Shown here: piece after piece, positions 1 to 11,123 of the stretch
Numbering within the stretch: the stretch's first letter is position 1
Layout of the letters: each line of letters starts with the position of its first letter
Assembly (NCBI GenBank): GCA_024803745.1
Contig: JANJXV010000004.1
Span: forward strand, 47,091,358 to 47,155,357
Direction of reading: 5' to 3'
Origin: Megascapheus bottae
Taxonomy: Eukaryota; Chordata; Mammalia; Rodentia; Geomyidae
DNA length: 64,000 bases
Made by a program: the position numbers and the translations under genes
The notes under the pieces: model-generated
Told to the model about the DNA's origin: nothing
Databases searched by the model: none
The model's input: the letters and a program-made list of their open reading frames with translations, nothing else

Positions 1-3000
1 TATGTCATACTTTTCTAATAGCATGCATTCATGTATAGATGTGAATGCAAAAAGAAAATGAGAAAAATTTGTAGAATGTGAAGATACACAAAACAATTTA
101 TAGTACCGATGTGTAGACTTATTTTTTAGAATAGGACCTTTGTTTTTTTAAAAAAGGTCATTAAATTAATAACATAAAAGTTGTAAGATACTGTTATAAT
201 TATTTTATTTACTTTTGTCCTGTCTTTTTGTGAACAACAGTTCCAGTTCCAAATAGCAACATTCCTATGACACAGTGTAAAGCTGATTAACAAGCACTAA
301 GTAGTTGTCATAGAATTCTTAGTGGATTATCTTTGTTTGATTTATTAGAAAATCAGTTCAAAAAGGTTCATTAATACATACAACTCATATCCACCGATGT
401 TGGGTTTTAATCACTTATAAACAAAGTTCTTTCTTCAATACCAATGGTTCTTAGACTTTGATGGGCTTCACAATTTCACTAAAGAGCATGTTGAAGCTGG
501 AATTTTAGGCTTCCTATTCAGAAGACCTTGGCTGGGGTCAAATAATTCCCACTATTTCTCATGTGGTACTAATGCTACTTAAATGAAAGTTTAGGTAAAT
601 CAGATGACTACATTCATGAATGTGTTGAAAATTTCTCCACTATCCTATGAAATCTCTTAGACAAGCCAAAAGGAAAAAAAGTGAAGCCAGCTCAAGTTTA
701 TGAGTTACTTCAGAAGTACATACTTTGTCATTAAGAATACAATTCCCAGAACTCTACTGCCTTGAATCGTTCCTTCATCATTAGATAACATGGTTCTTTT
801 TGTTCCAGTATCCTCTGTAAGATAGATATTGTAGGAGTTTCTACCTTACAACATTATCCTGGTGACTTCAAGTGTTAAAATGCATAACATTCTTAGAATT
901 GAGCACAAAGAATAGTGAACACTCAATATGAATTAACTATTTTTCTTTTAGAACAGCTATTTAAGATACATGAGTAGGAAAATTGAAAAAAAGAAGACAT
1001 TAACTTAAGTAGTGTCATTTTATGACAAAAGGAATACATAAATAGGAATACAGATTTCTGAAACTACATTTAGACAAAAATCTATTGTTATCATTTCCTG
1101 CAACACAATGTCTAGAATTTTCAAGCTAAGTTTTGAAAAGACACGGAATATATTTCAAGCAAGTGATTTTTGTATTGATCCTCTATAAATCCTAACAGCA
1201 TAACTCAGCAGTAAATCCTAAGTCAGTGAAAGGGGCTTCTAAAATGAGTTGGAATAAAATGTCCTAGGTATTTTTTTTTTTTTTACTTTAAATGATTTAG
1301 CATCTACGGACTCAAATTTGAAAAGTTGAGAGTTGAAGAGTGAATGGCTCTGTCTGTTTGACTCTGAATGACATAAGAGGTATCTGTCACATAGACAGTA
1401 AAAAGTGCAAAATCATGCTTAAATCATTCCTACATTTTTTCATAATGATAGTGTTGGCTACAATGAAAATATTATGAGAAATCAATGATTTTACTCCAGC
1501 AAATTTAAAAGCAAGCCTCTTTCACAAAGAAGAAAAAGTTAATTCACGTTAGTGTAGGGTGGCTGTGATCCTATGAATAGCTGGCAAAGACAATTCAATG
1601 TACAAGGCAGATCAACTGGAAGAGGCAAAGAGAATAAGAGTTTTGAATGGAGGATTCTACTATGGGACTTCCCGTCACAGATGAAAACCAAGACATCAGA
1701 GATAAGAGAAAAAAAAATCAATGTACATTTTTTCCCCAATAGATACTTTTTCTTACTAGGGAAACAAAGCTATTGGGAAATATCCAGACAGACCTTTATT
1801 TCTAGTGATAAGACCAAAGTCTCACTGTACAACTCTTTAAAAGGCCAAATATCTGTTGAGAATATTGTTTCAATTCCTATACAGATTACAGAACCTAATG
1901 AATATTATCTCTAAAAATAAATTAAAATTTAATGCTAACATAATAAAGCTCCCAAAATCTATAAATGAGAAATCACCTTCTAGGAATGTGTATAAAACTA
2001 CTGGATTTGAGGTAACTCCCATTTTAGAAGGTATAAGTGCAAAATTTTATCCTGCCTTTGGCCTAGCCCATCACTAAACCATTCCCTTGAAGGAGATGAA
2101 TTATGAATAACTAACATGGTCCTTTGAGAAAAACTTAGGTCACTTTTATATTATAATACTTTAATATTTGTGCTGCCTCTCACACATGTCATATTCACAG
2201 TATTTACAGTATCTGAAACTCTGAAATGTCCCAGGAGTAGGAATGGAAGTTCTAAGGGCTTTTATATGCTTCTTGTTGCTAAGGTAACCACATCCTTGAT
2301 CTCCATGTGTTCAACATGTCATTCTCATTTTATATCTGGCTCTCAGAGAGGCAGCAGTAGTGCATGGCATTAGAGAAACACAAGAAATAAAAACAAGACA
2401 AAAGACGAAGGGAAATGTTCCTTCTCAGAAACGGTTGTCACTAATAAATTCTCTCAGTGTAATGATGAGTTTCTTAAATTCCTAAATCAGAGTCATAAAA
2501 TTTTTTATGAGAAATGAAGAATTAGTATGTTAGACTCCTCTACAGATAAGATTATTGAACGATGTCAGAAAATAAAAAGAAATGAATTTATAAGTGATCA
2601 ACCATACAATAACATTCAAACATGAAGCAAAAGCAAAAAGATATTGAATTGCTATGTAAACTGCTCAATAAATTCAATGAACTGTCATAAAAGGTTATTT
2701 TAACTTTGAATACACCCAACATAATTTTCTAAATACTGACATCAGTTCAACCATGAAAACTTTGATAAACATAGAAAAATTATGAAAAAAAATAATTTAA
2801 ACTCACCTTATAAATATGAACACATCTTAATATTTTAGTCATTATTTGATGTAAAACTTTTCTATATTCTAGTCACTTTTTAAATGAAATATATTTAAAC
2901 TTAGATCAGTAAAGTACATTCAACTTTATGTCATATTTATGCAATTTATATTAATTTTATAATGCTGACACACATACCTTCATTAATCTTTAATTATAAA

Positions 3001-3840
3001 CAAATGATATTTCTGTGCCATGTTTAAAAATAAATTTGGTGGCATAAATGCCATTGCAAATGCTGACTAAAAATGATTCATCTAGGCCTGACGTTATCTT
3101 TCCTGATTTTAGCTTTCAGGTTTCAATAATAAAACAAAATTCTAACATTAGTAGCTCTGGATATGTAGGATCAGAAATCCACCTATATCCTTGATATAGC
3201 AAAATCTTTACTATACAGTATGAAGAGGAGACTACTTCTGTCATCTTTTTAAGGCGTTGTCCCTCCAACATTTTTCTAACACTTTCTGACTCCTTCTAGA
3301 CACTGCCTACTAAGATTCAGCCCAAGCTTAAATTGCTGAATATGAAGTACAGAAAGGGCTTTAGTGTCACGCAGCAATGTTAATGTATGGAAAAATGGTC
3401 AAATAGTGAATTGCATTAAAGAGGACATTTACAATATGTTATATAAATATTATATCACCAGTTTAGTGTTTTGGACAGCTACTGCTGAGTGTCGTGTAGT
3501 TCTTTTCCTAAGCAAAGGACAGCAGACTTCATAATATGACATTTCTAAGCTAAATGTTTACTATTAGTTCAAACACTGAAAATATATGATTAATAACAAT
3601 CAATAGGTACTTGGTCTCAAGACCAACACTAACAAGAGTATGCATTTTCTGTTAATGTTTTGGTCAAAACCACTTACATTTTCATTTTCAATGAGCATAG
3701 ATATGTCTTATCAGAGAGCAGTAAAACCCATTGGGGAAAAAAACATAAAAAATAAAGTTGAATTAGTCAATTTCAATGAAAAAATATGAGCCTGATATTA
3801 ATCATAGCTTTTCAGACTGAATGTCTAGTTTAATGACTAA
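1..3840. other. Unique AT-rich non-coding DNA
   Basis: I see no recognisable SINE, young L1 or gene. The longest open frame (1573-1914, +, 113 codons) has low-complexity composition and no splice context or family resemblance, so I treat it as chance. Highly decayed ancient repeats may be present but cannot be recognised by eye. Confidence 0.6.
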
Positions 3841-3847
3841 GGGTAAA

Positions 3848-3849
<2 letters not shown>

Positions 3850-3889
<40 letters not shown>

Positions 3890-3976
3890 GTGAATATTTA
3901 ATGGAAATGTTTAAGCAAAACATTAACGAAATATTTAAACAAAATACACACACATATATATGTATAAATATATGTA
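3850..3976. repeat. (CA)n microsatellite and nearby CA/TA tract
   Basis: About 17 uninterrupted CA units run from 3850 to 3884 and end in a short TA run. A second short CA/TA tract lies at 3944-3976. Confidence 0.95.
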
Positions 3977-4133
3977 AACATTTAAACAAAAATGTGATAT
4001 TTGTATAGATAAATAAGGAAATAGCATGAGAAAATATTGGTTCTCTATGGTTTTTATGCAGATTTTTCCTGCCAGGTAATACAGTTTCCTATTAGTTAAG
4101 TAAAAGTCCCAATAACAATACACTTCTATTTCG

Positions 4134-4149
4134 AAAGAAAGAAAAGAAA

Positions 4150-4219
<70 letters not shown>

Positions 4220-4235
4220 AAAAAAGAAGGAAGGA
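4134..4235. repeat. (GAAA)n purine tract
   Basis: About 100 bp of GAAA/GAAG tetranucleotide repeats form an all-purine stretch on the + strand. With the TG repeat 35 bp downstream it makes a tandem-repeat cluster likely to be length-variable. Confidence 0.95.
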
Positions 4236-4267
4236 GTGTTTATTTTCCCGTTTTCTTACCTTACTAG

Positions 4268-4268
<1 letters not shown>

Positions 4269-4307
<39 letters not shown>
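4269..4307. repeat. (TG)n microsatellite
   Basis: About 18 TG units lie between the GAAA tract and an IDL-Geo SINE. Confidence 0.95.
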
Positions 4308-4308
<1 letters not shown>

Positions 4309-4369
4309 GCTGATTGAATTCATGTGCAGGGCATGGTCTCTTATTTTTTTGTTCTTTGGATTTTTGGGT

Positions 4370-4547
4370 TTTTTTGCCAGTCCTGGGCTTGAGCTCAGGG
4401 CCTGAGCACTGTCCTTGGACTTTCTCAAGGCTAGAGCTCTACCGCTTGAGCCTCAGCACCATTTCCGGCTTTTATCTATGTATGTGGTACTAAGGAATAG
4501 AGCCCCGGGTCTTCGTGACTCTACCACTAGGCCAAACTCCTGGCCCC
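4370..4547 (-). mobile_element. IDL-Geo dimeric SINE
   Basis: Read on the minus strand, an ID-like monomer (ends 'ggcctagtggtagagt') is followed by the Geo module and an A-tail, seen here as T-runs at the left. About 18 bp around the usual 'tgcctagcatgcatg' of the ID part is deleted. Confidence 0.9.
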
Positions 4548-4730
4548 GGTCCCTTAGTTTTGAAGACACTGAATATTAGGCAAGGTAAGAAAGTGATCCT
4601 TGACAATCAGGAAACAAATAAGGTGCTGCAAGTATTAACCTAGCTTAAAGTCGTGAGGAACTCTCAAAGCATCAGTTATAGAAGAGACATGTGTACTAGG
4701 GCAAAAAAATGCCAGAGACTAGTGAATTAT

Positions 4731-4968
4731 CGGGCTGGATACAGATGGCTCACATTTGAAATCTTAGCTAGTAAGAGGCTGGAATCTATAGTTTTAAGCC
4801 CGACTGAGCAGGAAAGTTCATGGGATTCTTATGTCTAATTAACCACAAAAAAGCCAGAAATGGAGGTGTGGTTCAAATGGTAGCATACAAGCCTTGGGCA
4901 AGAAAGACAAGGGACAGCACCCAGGCTCTGAATTTAGTCCCCAGTAACAACACTTAAAAAAAAAAAAG
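4731..4968 (+). mobile_element. B1-Geo dimeric SINE (diverged)
   Basis: The left part has the 7SL/B1-like layout (ggctcacatttgaaatcttagct...gaggctg). It continues through a linker related to 'cttatctccaattaacca' into a Geo module (gtggttcaaatggtag...) and a 12-A tail. Confidence 0.85.
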
Positions 4969-4969
4969 T

Positions 4970-5170
4970 GGGGGCCATGAGTTTGGCCTAGTGGTAGAGT
5001 GCTTGCCTAGCATGCATAAAGCCCTGGGTTCCATTCCTCTGTACCACATACACAGAAAAAGCTGGAAGTGGCACTGTGGCTCAAGTGGTAGAGCACTTGC
5101 CTTGAGAAAGCCTAAGAACAGTGCCAAGTCCCTGAGTTCAACCTCAGAACTGGCAATAAATAAATAATTT
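4970..5170 (+). mobile_element. IDL-Geo dimeric SINE
   Basis: A nearly full-length copy: 'gtttggcctagtggtagag' ID-like promoter region, 'accacatacacagaaaaagc' junction, Geo module, then a taaa-rich tail. It lies directly after the A-tail of the preceding B1-Geo element, an example of insertion into another SINE's tail. Confidence 0.93.
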
Positions 5171-5605
5171 TTAAGTGTTGATCATCTTCAGGGAATAAGA
5201 TAGTAAGAAAGGGTAGATAAGAGTCCCAGAGAGAAAAAAAAATCCATGTGAAGATAAAAATAAGAAAGCTATAAAGGAGTACTGTTCATATTTAGCTAAG
5301 TAGTCAATTAGCATAATACCAGAAATATAGCCTTCAGCACAAGTCCATATTAAAACCTATCATAGTACATGCAATTGGGTAGAGTGCTAACAAGAATATT
5401 TTGTATAATTTATCTACATCTAATTAACAGCTTTAGCAGTTCTACTTAATGTCAATAGCTATATCCCAAATCAAAGATCAAAACTATTTGTAGGGATGCA
5501 AAGGTACTCAGCACAAAATACGATAGCTAAAGTAACATCTGGACATTCAATTAAAATGACCAGAAATGAAAGTAATGAGGGAAATATCTACAATGATAAA
5601 AAAAA
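5171..5605. other. Unique non-coding DNA
   Basis: An AT-rich interval with no recognised repeat or coding signal. Confidence 0.5.
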
Positions 5606-5623
5606 AAAAGTCTATCAACTGAG

Positions 5624-5813
5624 GGGCCAGAAGCGTGGCCTAGCGGTAGAGTGCTTGCCTAGCATGCACAAAGCCCTGGATTCAATTCCTCAGTACTGCA
5701 TACACAGAAAAAGTTGGAAATGGTGCTGTGGCTCAAGGAATATAGTGCTAGCCTTGAGAAAGCCAAAAGGCAGTGCCCGGGCCGTGAGTTCAAGCCCCAT
5801 GACTGGCAAAAAG
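5624..5813 (+). mobile_element. IDL-Geo SINE with target-site duplication
   Basis: The full-length dimer is flanked by a direct repeat of about 15 bp: 'agtctatcaactga' ending near 5622, and 'agtctaccaactga' at about 5814-5827, with one mismatch. That is the hallmark of L1-driven insertion. Confidence 0.92.
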
Positions 5814-5829
5814 TAGTCTACCAACTGAA

Positions 5830-6585
5830 ACTGCTTCAGAACTGATTTTAGCACTAAGTCATTATAAAGAATTATTTGATTTTTAATTCTATACATAGAC
5901 AAAATTAATTATTAAAATAATTAAATTGGGTATTATGAAATATTCATCAAGGCATCATTGTACCAGTTCTACCAGCTGCATAATATTCTACCAGCTTGGT
6001 GTATTATGATGGATTTATAGGTAACATTAGGGAAGTAAGCAATCTGGGTAAATTATCAGAGATCCTTCAAGGCTTTTGGGCTTTTTGCTCCAATTCTTCT
6101 CCAGTTGGCTTATAGTCAGTTTACTATACTTTCCCCAACAACTGTCCATCTCCAAACAGTAATTTTAACAATTCAAAATTTAAAATAACTATAGAATAAA
6201 GACAAATACTCATGTTGTCTTAATTTACAATTTAATCTATTATATACATACTTTCATTTTATTTACTAGGCATGATGGTTTTTTGATTATCTCTTCATAT
6301 TTTAAAATATACTATTTTCATTCTAAATATTTTTTATTAATGATTTAGATCATCTATCAACTCACACTGGCATGTTTATTACTAGCTTACTCTTCAAGTA
6401 ATTTCTACTTCTTGTGAATTTTGATTTTTGTATGATAGTAGCAGCAATCTCTTAGAATGAAGGAATATTTCAAGATTGGCATGCCCTTTTTCATTTTAGG
6501 AAATAAAAATTATGAGATTGATCATTCTTTCACTTCAAGATTTGTTTTTATTTTATAAAGAGCTGGGTTCTTTAAACTTTTAATT
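5830..6585. other. Unique AT-rich DNA
   Basis: No recognised repeat or gene. Several T-rich stretches only. Confidence 0.5.
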
Positions 6586-6865
6586 ATTGTGTGTGTGTGT
6601 GTCTGTGTGTCAGGGGGAGGTCCTAGAGCTTGAAATCAGGGCCAGGACTCTGTCCCTGCCCTTTTTGCTTAAGGCTAGCAATCTGCCACTTGAGCACAAG
6701 TTCACTTCCAGTTGTTTTGCTTATTATTATTATTAATATTATCATTTTTGTGGGAGTTAGTGCAGATTAGAGTCTCACAGGCTTTCCTACACCAGCTGAA
6801 TTACTCAGATCTCAGCCTCCTGAGTAGCTAGGATTACAGTCATGATCCACCGCTCCGTGGATATT
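6586..6865 (-). mobile_element. B1-Geo SINE adjoining a (TG)n tract
   Basis: On the minus strand the B1-like part ('cctgagtagctaggattaca' on +, about 6818-6837) lies upstream of a degraded Geo module. An imperfect TG repeat (6586-6611) sits at its 3' end, where the tail would be, with a TTA/ATT microsatellite in the middle (6722-6745). Confidence 0.75.
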
Positions 6866-6869
6866 TTCA

Positions 6870-7440
6870 TTACTTTTAAGTCGATACAAAGGGATTCCCA
6901 TTCCACAAACCAGCTTGAAAGTACAACACAATTTTACTGATATCACTTCTTTCATCATTCTCCCACCCCTACCAATCCAACCTCTCCCCTCATTTTTTTA
7001 AAGTTTCATAGGAGTTTCATTGAATAATCTAACGAAATTCTTGTCTTCATTAATCTATCTCCTACCTCTTTATTCCTGGCTTCAATCTCATGTACCAGCT
7101 CTCTGGTTTTATTTTGTTGGACTATGAATGAAACCATTCGAATTTTCCACTGCAATGCATTTGTGTACACTTGCATAAACTCCTGAGTATGTTCACTTGT
7201 AGATGTAGAAATTAGTTCTCACTTTTGCATAGGAGAGAAAACATGTGTCCTGTGCTGCACCCTCTAGGCCTGATTTACTTCATTTAGCTTAATTTTTCCA
7301 GGTATATCCATTGCTTTCAAATGGTCTAATAATGTCTTTTCTAATCAGTGATCACTAATAATCATTTTAGTCATCAATATTTCTTAATTCATTTCATTTA
7401 TGAAATTTTATTTTGATGAAAAGCATACATGTTAAGTTGT
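6870..7440 (-). mobile_element. Old L1 3'-region fragment (probable)
   Basis: On the minus strand parts resemble the end of an L1, including the stretch complementary to 'ctaaatgaagtaaatcaggcc' near 7270-7300, which parallels the 'ttaagtgaagtaagccagactc' block of the younger L1 copies here. It is strongly diverged. Confidence 0.45.
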
Positions 7441-7490
7441 AAGTTGAGAATCCTTAAGTAAGAAACCTAGTACTAAAATATTTTTATTGA

Positions 7491-7699
7491 TTGGGCCGGG
7501 AGTTTGGCCTAGTGGTTAAAGTGCCTGCCTAGCATGCACGAAGACCCAGGTTCGATTCCTTGGTACCAAATACATAGAAAAAAGCCGGAAGTGATGCTGT
7601 GGCTCAAGTGGTAGAGCTCTAGCCTTGAGAAAGTCCAAGGACAGTGCTCAAGCCCTGAGCTCAAGCCCAGGACTGGCAAAATAAATAAATAAATAAAAT
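7491..7699 (+). mobile_element. IDL-Geo SINE with perfect 16-bp TSD
   Basis: A young-looking dimer with a taaa-repeat tail. Direct repeats 'aaaatatttttattga' at 7475-7490 and 7700-7715 are identical, and the A-rich 5' end fits L1 endonuclease cleavage. Confidence 0.96.
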
Positions 7700-7958
7700 A
7701 AAATATTTTTATTGAATAAAACATTTGTAGTGATGAGAAAATCCAGAACTGCTATATAAAGAATACTGATTTATGCATGATGAAAAATACACAAAATTTG
7801 AATATGGCACAAAAGAAGTATGTTATTGTCTTTGCAATATCACATGAAGTATGTGAATTCATAAGGAAAATACAGTTCCCATATATATACATATATATAT
7901 ACATATATATTTACTATTAATCAGTGAGAGTTCTAAAATTACATGTTAATTTCTTTTT

Positions 7959-8093
7959 TTTTCATTTTTTATTGAAATGTATAGAGGGGTTACAGTTATA
8001 TTTGACAGATAGTAGGTGCATTACTTCTCATACATTGATACCCCTTCTCATGTTTTTGTCCACATTTCCCTCCCCCCACCCCTTCCCAATCAT
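7959..8093 (-). mobile_element. 5'-truncated L1, 3' end type B, with TSD
   Basis: About 135 bp of an L1 3' UTR, read on the minus strand as polypurine tract, '...gtatcaatgtatgagaagtaatgcacctac...' and A-tail. Direct repeats 'tgttaatttcttttt' flank it near 7944-7958 and 8094-8108. Confidence 0.85.
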
Positions 8094-8109
8094 TGTTAAT
8101 TTCTTTTTT

Positions 8110-8540
8110 CCACTGGAGAGTAAGTTGGCTTTTATTCAAAAGCAGTCTTAAAGGCTGTGATTTCTTATTTGTCTTATTTGCTGAACAATTTTGAGGGGAT
8201 ATAGCAACTTTACTCCAACATTTTTATTTTGTTTATATACTAAACATTCAGGTTTTCAAATATGCTTGGAATCAAGATCATATAAGCAGTACCTTCATTA
8301 ATAAAATAAATATGTTAATATATCTTGTACAAATATTCCTTTAGATCTTCATAAAGGCTGTGAATAGATGAAATAGCCTTTTGAAAACTAATTTATCAAG
8401 CCTTCAGCAGCTATATACAAACTTTATACAAACTTCAAGCCCAAAGTTTTATCACAGTTCTATACAGAATTACCTATAGCTATTTAATTAAGGATCCCTT
8501 TTATTTGTGTTTTTCTTACCATTTTTTAAATTCTCTTGGG
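8110..8540. other. Unique AT-rich DNA
   Basis: No recognised repeat or coding signal. Confidence 0.5.
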
Positions 8541-8690
8541 GACCAAGAATGGTGATATGCACCTGTAATCCCAGCAGTATAGAGGCTGAGAAAGGACCAT
8601 GACTTGGAACCAAGCCTGTGCCACATGGCAAGACCCTGCCTCAAAAGGCAAACAAGCAAACAACAAAAGCAATAAAAACCTTCCCCCAAA
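8541..8690 (+). mobile_element. B1-like (7SL-derived) monomeric SINE
   Basis: It carries the 7SL hallmark 'gcacctgtaatcccagcag' and the Alu/B1-type end 'aagaccctgcctcaaaaggc', followed by an A-rich tail. It lacks the Geo module, so it is a plain B1-like monomer. Confidence 0.85.
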
Positions 8691-9090
8691 CAAAAAGATT
8701 TTGCGTGTGAATCTTTATATTCTTTACTTACATATTCACATATAATATGATTGGTAACATCTTAATTTTGGTTTAATTTAGGTTACTTTCATTTTTCCTA
8801 ATATCTTTCAACCTTCAATATATCTAATTTTAAAGACTGAAAATATATACAAGTTTAGTATTTTATCATAGAATTAATATGTTCTTTTCTACCATTCATA
8901 TCACCTCTATCTCATCACTGGTTGAATTCTTAAAATTCTGTTGGTTTCATATCCAGAGTAATAAGTGTGATTTCATCATCACCATCATCATTATCATCAT
9001 CATTATCACTCCTATTATTTTCAAATTATATCATTTGATATAATATGATTTACATGGTTACTACATATGCAGCTTCAAAACAGCAGGTAA
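8691..9090. other. Unique DNA with (CAT)n tract
   Basis: AT-rich unique sequence with an imperfect CAT microsatellite at about 8973-9009. Confidence 0.6.
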
Positions 9091-9094
9091 AAAT

Positions 9095-9320
9095 ATTTAG
9101 ATGAGTGACTCATCTCTATAATCCTAACTATTCAGAGAATCTCAGTTCAAAGCCAACTTGGGCAGGTAAAACTGCCCGACTCTTATCTACAATTAACTAT
9201 CAAAAAATCAGAAGCAGAGCTGTGGCTGAAGTGGTAGAGAATTAGCCTTGAATAAGAAAGCTAAGGGACAACATTCAAGTCCTGAGTGCAAGACTCAGAA
9301 CCAGCAAGGAAAAAATATTT
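9095..9320 (+). mobile_element. B1-Geo SINE, diverged
   Basis: B1-like left part (ataatcctaactattcagag), 'cttatctacaattaacta' linker, Geo module (gctgtggctgaagtggtagag) and A-tail. Confidence 0.8.
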
Positions 9321-9715
9321 TGGAAAAAAATTTAATTTGTAATAAATATGCACACACATGGTACTTGTCCACATTCTAGAAGCCATATAATATAATATAT
9401 ATCTGTATATACTTTACATTTCATTAGGTATTACAGATTGTGTAGAAGAGGATGAATTTAAGATATATAGAAATGATGCACATTTTAGATATCTGTGGAT
9501 TCTGAGAGGTTCCCAGAACTAATTCTCTAATGATTACAAGGAGAATTTGTATGTAGTTTCTTTAAGAATAATATCTCCACTGAATTTTATTATTACAATT
9601 ATAACAAGGTTTATCAATAATAATATTCTAGGAACTGTATCACTAAAAATGTATTACTTGATCGCAAAATTATCTCTTATTTTATTGTTGCTATAGCTAT
9701 TTCCATTTTAGGAGG
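9321..9715. other. Unique AT-rich DNA
   Basis: No recognised feature. Confidence 0.5.
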
Positions 9716-9722
9716 TGATCTA

Positions 9723-10055
9723 ACCAAGGGCTGGTGGTCTACACCTATCATCTTAGCTACTTGAAAGTTTGTGATCAAGAGGATGGCTAAGACCAACTTG
9801 AGCAGAAATGACTGTGAGAATTCTTTTCATGTCATTGTCTAGGGTAGTGCAAAGTCCATCACCAGTTATGTGAATGGCTGGCACGGGGAGGTCATGGAAG
9901 CTTCTGAGCTTAGATAGAAAGCTCCAGGAGACGCTGTCCAGGGAATGGTAGCTGGATGCACTGACACTTGGCCTGTGATCCCAGCCATGAAGGGAAGTCT
10001 GAAAGTAGATTGATTCTTGCAGGAAGCAAGAGCCTATCATAAAAGTAATCAGAGG
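9723..10055 (+). mobile_element. B1-like fragment joined to about 235 bp of unassigned sequence
   Basis: 9723-9815 is a B1-like left monomer (gggctggtggtctacacctatcatcttagc). Instead of the usual linker and Geo module it continues into 9816-10055, which is more GC-rich than its surroundings and matches no repeat I recognise. It then abuts an IDL-Geo element. Confidence 0.45.
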
Positions 10056-10246
10056 TGGGCTGGGGCGTGGCCTGATGGCAGAGTGCTTGCCTAGCATGCA
10101 TGAAGCCCTGGGCTCAATTTCTTGATACTACATAAGATAAAAAAAAAAGGCAGAAATATTGCTGTGGCTCAAGTGGTAGAGTACTAGCCTTGAGGAAACA
10201 GAAGGACAGTTCCCAGGCCCTGATTTCAAGCCCCAGGACTGGCAAA
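10056..10246 (+). mobile_element. IDL-Geo SINE
   Basis: Full dimer (ggcgtggcctgatggcagag ... gtggctcaagtggtagagta ... caagccccaggactggcaaa) followed by an AAT-rich tail. Confidence 0.92.
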
Positions 10247-10366
10247 TAATAATTATAACTATAATAAATATAATAATAAATCAGAGAAATTAATTCATGC
10301 TCCCTGATTTCAACTCCAGTACAAAAAATAATCTGAGGCATAAACAAAACATCTGCTCACACTGAC

Positions 10367-10852
10367 ATTTTTTACTGGTAATTAATAGAAGGGTTACACT
10401 ATATTTGCCTGATAGAAGGTACATTGCTTCACAAACATTGATACTCTTTCTCATGTAAGACAGCCTCTTCAACAAGTGGTGCTGGCAGAATTGGTTAAGC
10501 GCCTACAGAAAACTAAAATTGGATCCTTCTATGTCTCCCTACACCAGGATTAACTCCAAATGGATCAAAGACCTGGAGGTAAAAGTAGATACACTGAAAA
10601 TTTTACAAGAAGGAATAGGAGATACACCAGGTCTCCTTGGAACAGGTCAAAATTTTCTTAATTAAGAACCACAAACACAATAAATCAAAGAAAGTCTGGA
10701 TAAGTGGGACTGCATTAAACTGCAGAACTAGCAAGCTAAATAGAAAGCCCACAGTGTGGGAGAAGATCTTCACTAGCCATACAACCAACAAATGCCTCAT
10801 ATCTAAAATATATCAACAGCTAAAATAATTGAATCACCCCAAACCTAAACTC
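10367..10852. mobile_element. L1 with inverted 5' segment (twin-priming type)
   Basis: 10367-10458 is the last 90 bp of an L1 (type A 3' end) on the minus strand. It is joined directly to 10459-10852, an ORF2 C-terminal segment on the plus strand (gtgctggcagaattggttaa ... atatatcaacagct). The head-to-head arrangement with loss of the intervening L1 sequence is the usual product of twin priming. Both parts match the L1 at 61690-62080 and 63010-63100. Confidence 0.8.
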
Positions 10853-10930
10853 CAAGATCTTTCTTAAAGGAGAAAAGCAGGAACATGTTCAAGACTTTAC
10901 ATGTAAAAGTTTATCTGTATTAAATCTTTT

Positions 10931-11123
10931 CTTTTGGTCAGTCCTGCGCCTTTAACTCAGGGCCTGTGCACTGTCCTTTGACTTTCTTTAAGGTTAGAGC
11001 TCTACCTCTTAATCCACAGCACCACTTCCAGCCTTCTTCTATGTATATCGTACCAAGGAATCGAACCTGGGTCTTCATGCATGTTAGGCAAACACTCTAC
11101 CACTAGGTCAAACTCCTGGCCCC
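10931..11123 (-). mobile_element. IDL-Geo SINE with imperfect TSD
   Basis: Minus-strand dimer. 'tctgtattaaatctttt' on the left and 'ctctattaaatccttt' on the right look like diverged target-site duplications. Confidence 0.9.

Noticed and set aside
1573..1914. 113-codon open frame on +
   Set aside because: No domain, no splice context, and composition typical of AT-rich chance frames.
3844..4240. Direct repeats suggestive of a CRISPR array
   Set aside because: These are simple microsatellites with no spacers; the genome is mammalian.
7510..7560. tRNA-like sequence with A/B boxes (and many similar sites)
   Set aside because: These are the ID-like halves of SINEs, not tRNA genes; no acceptor stem closes around them.
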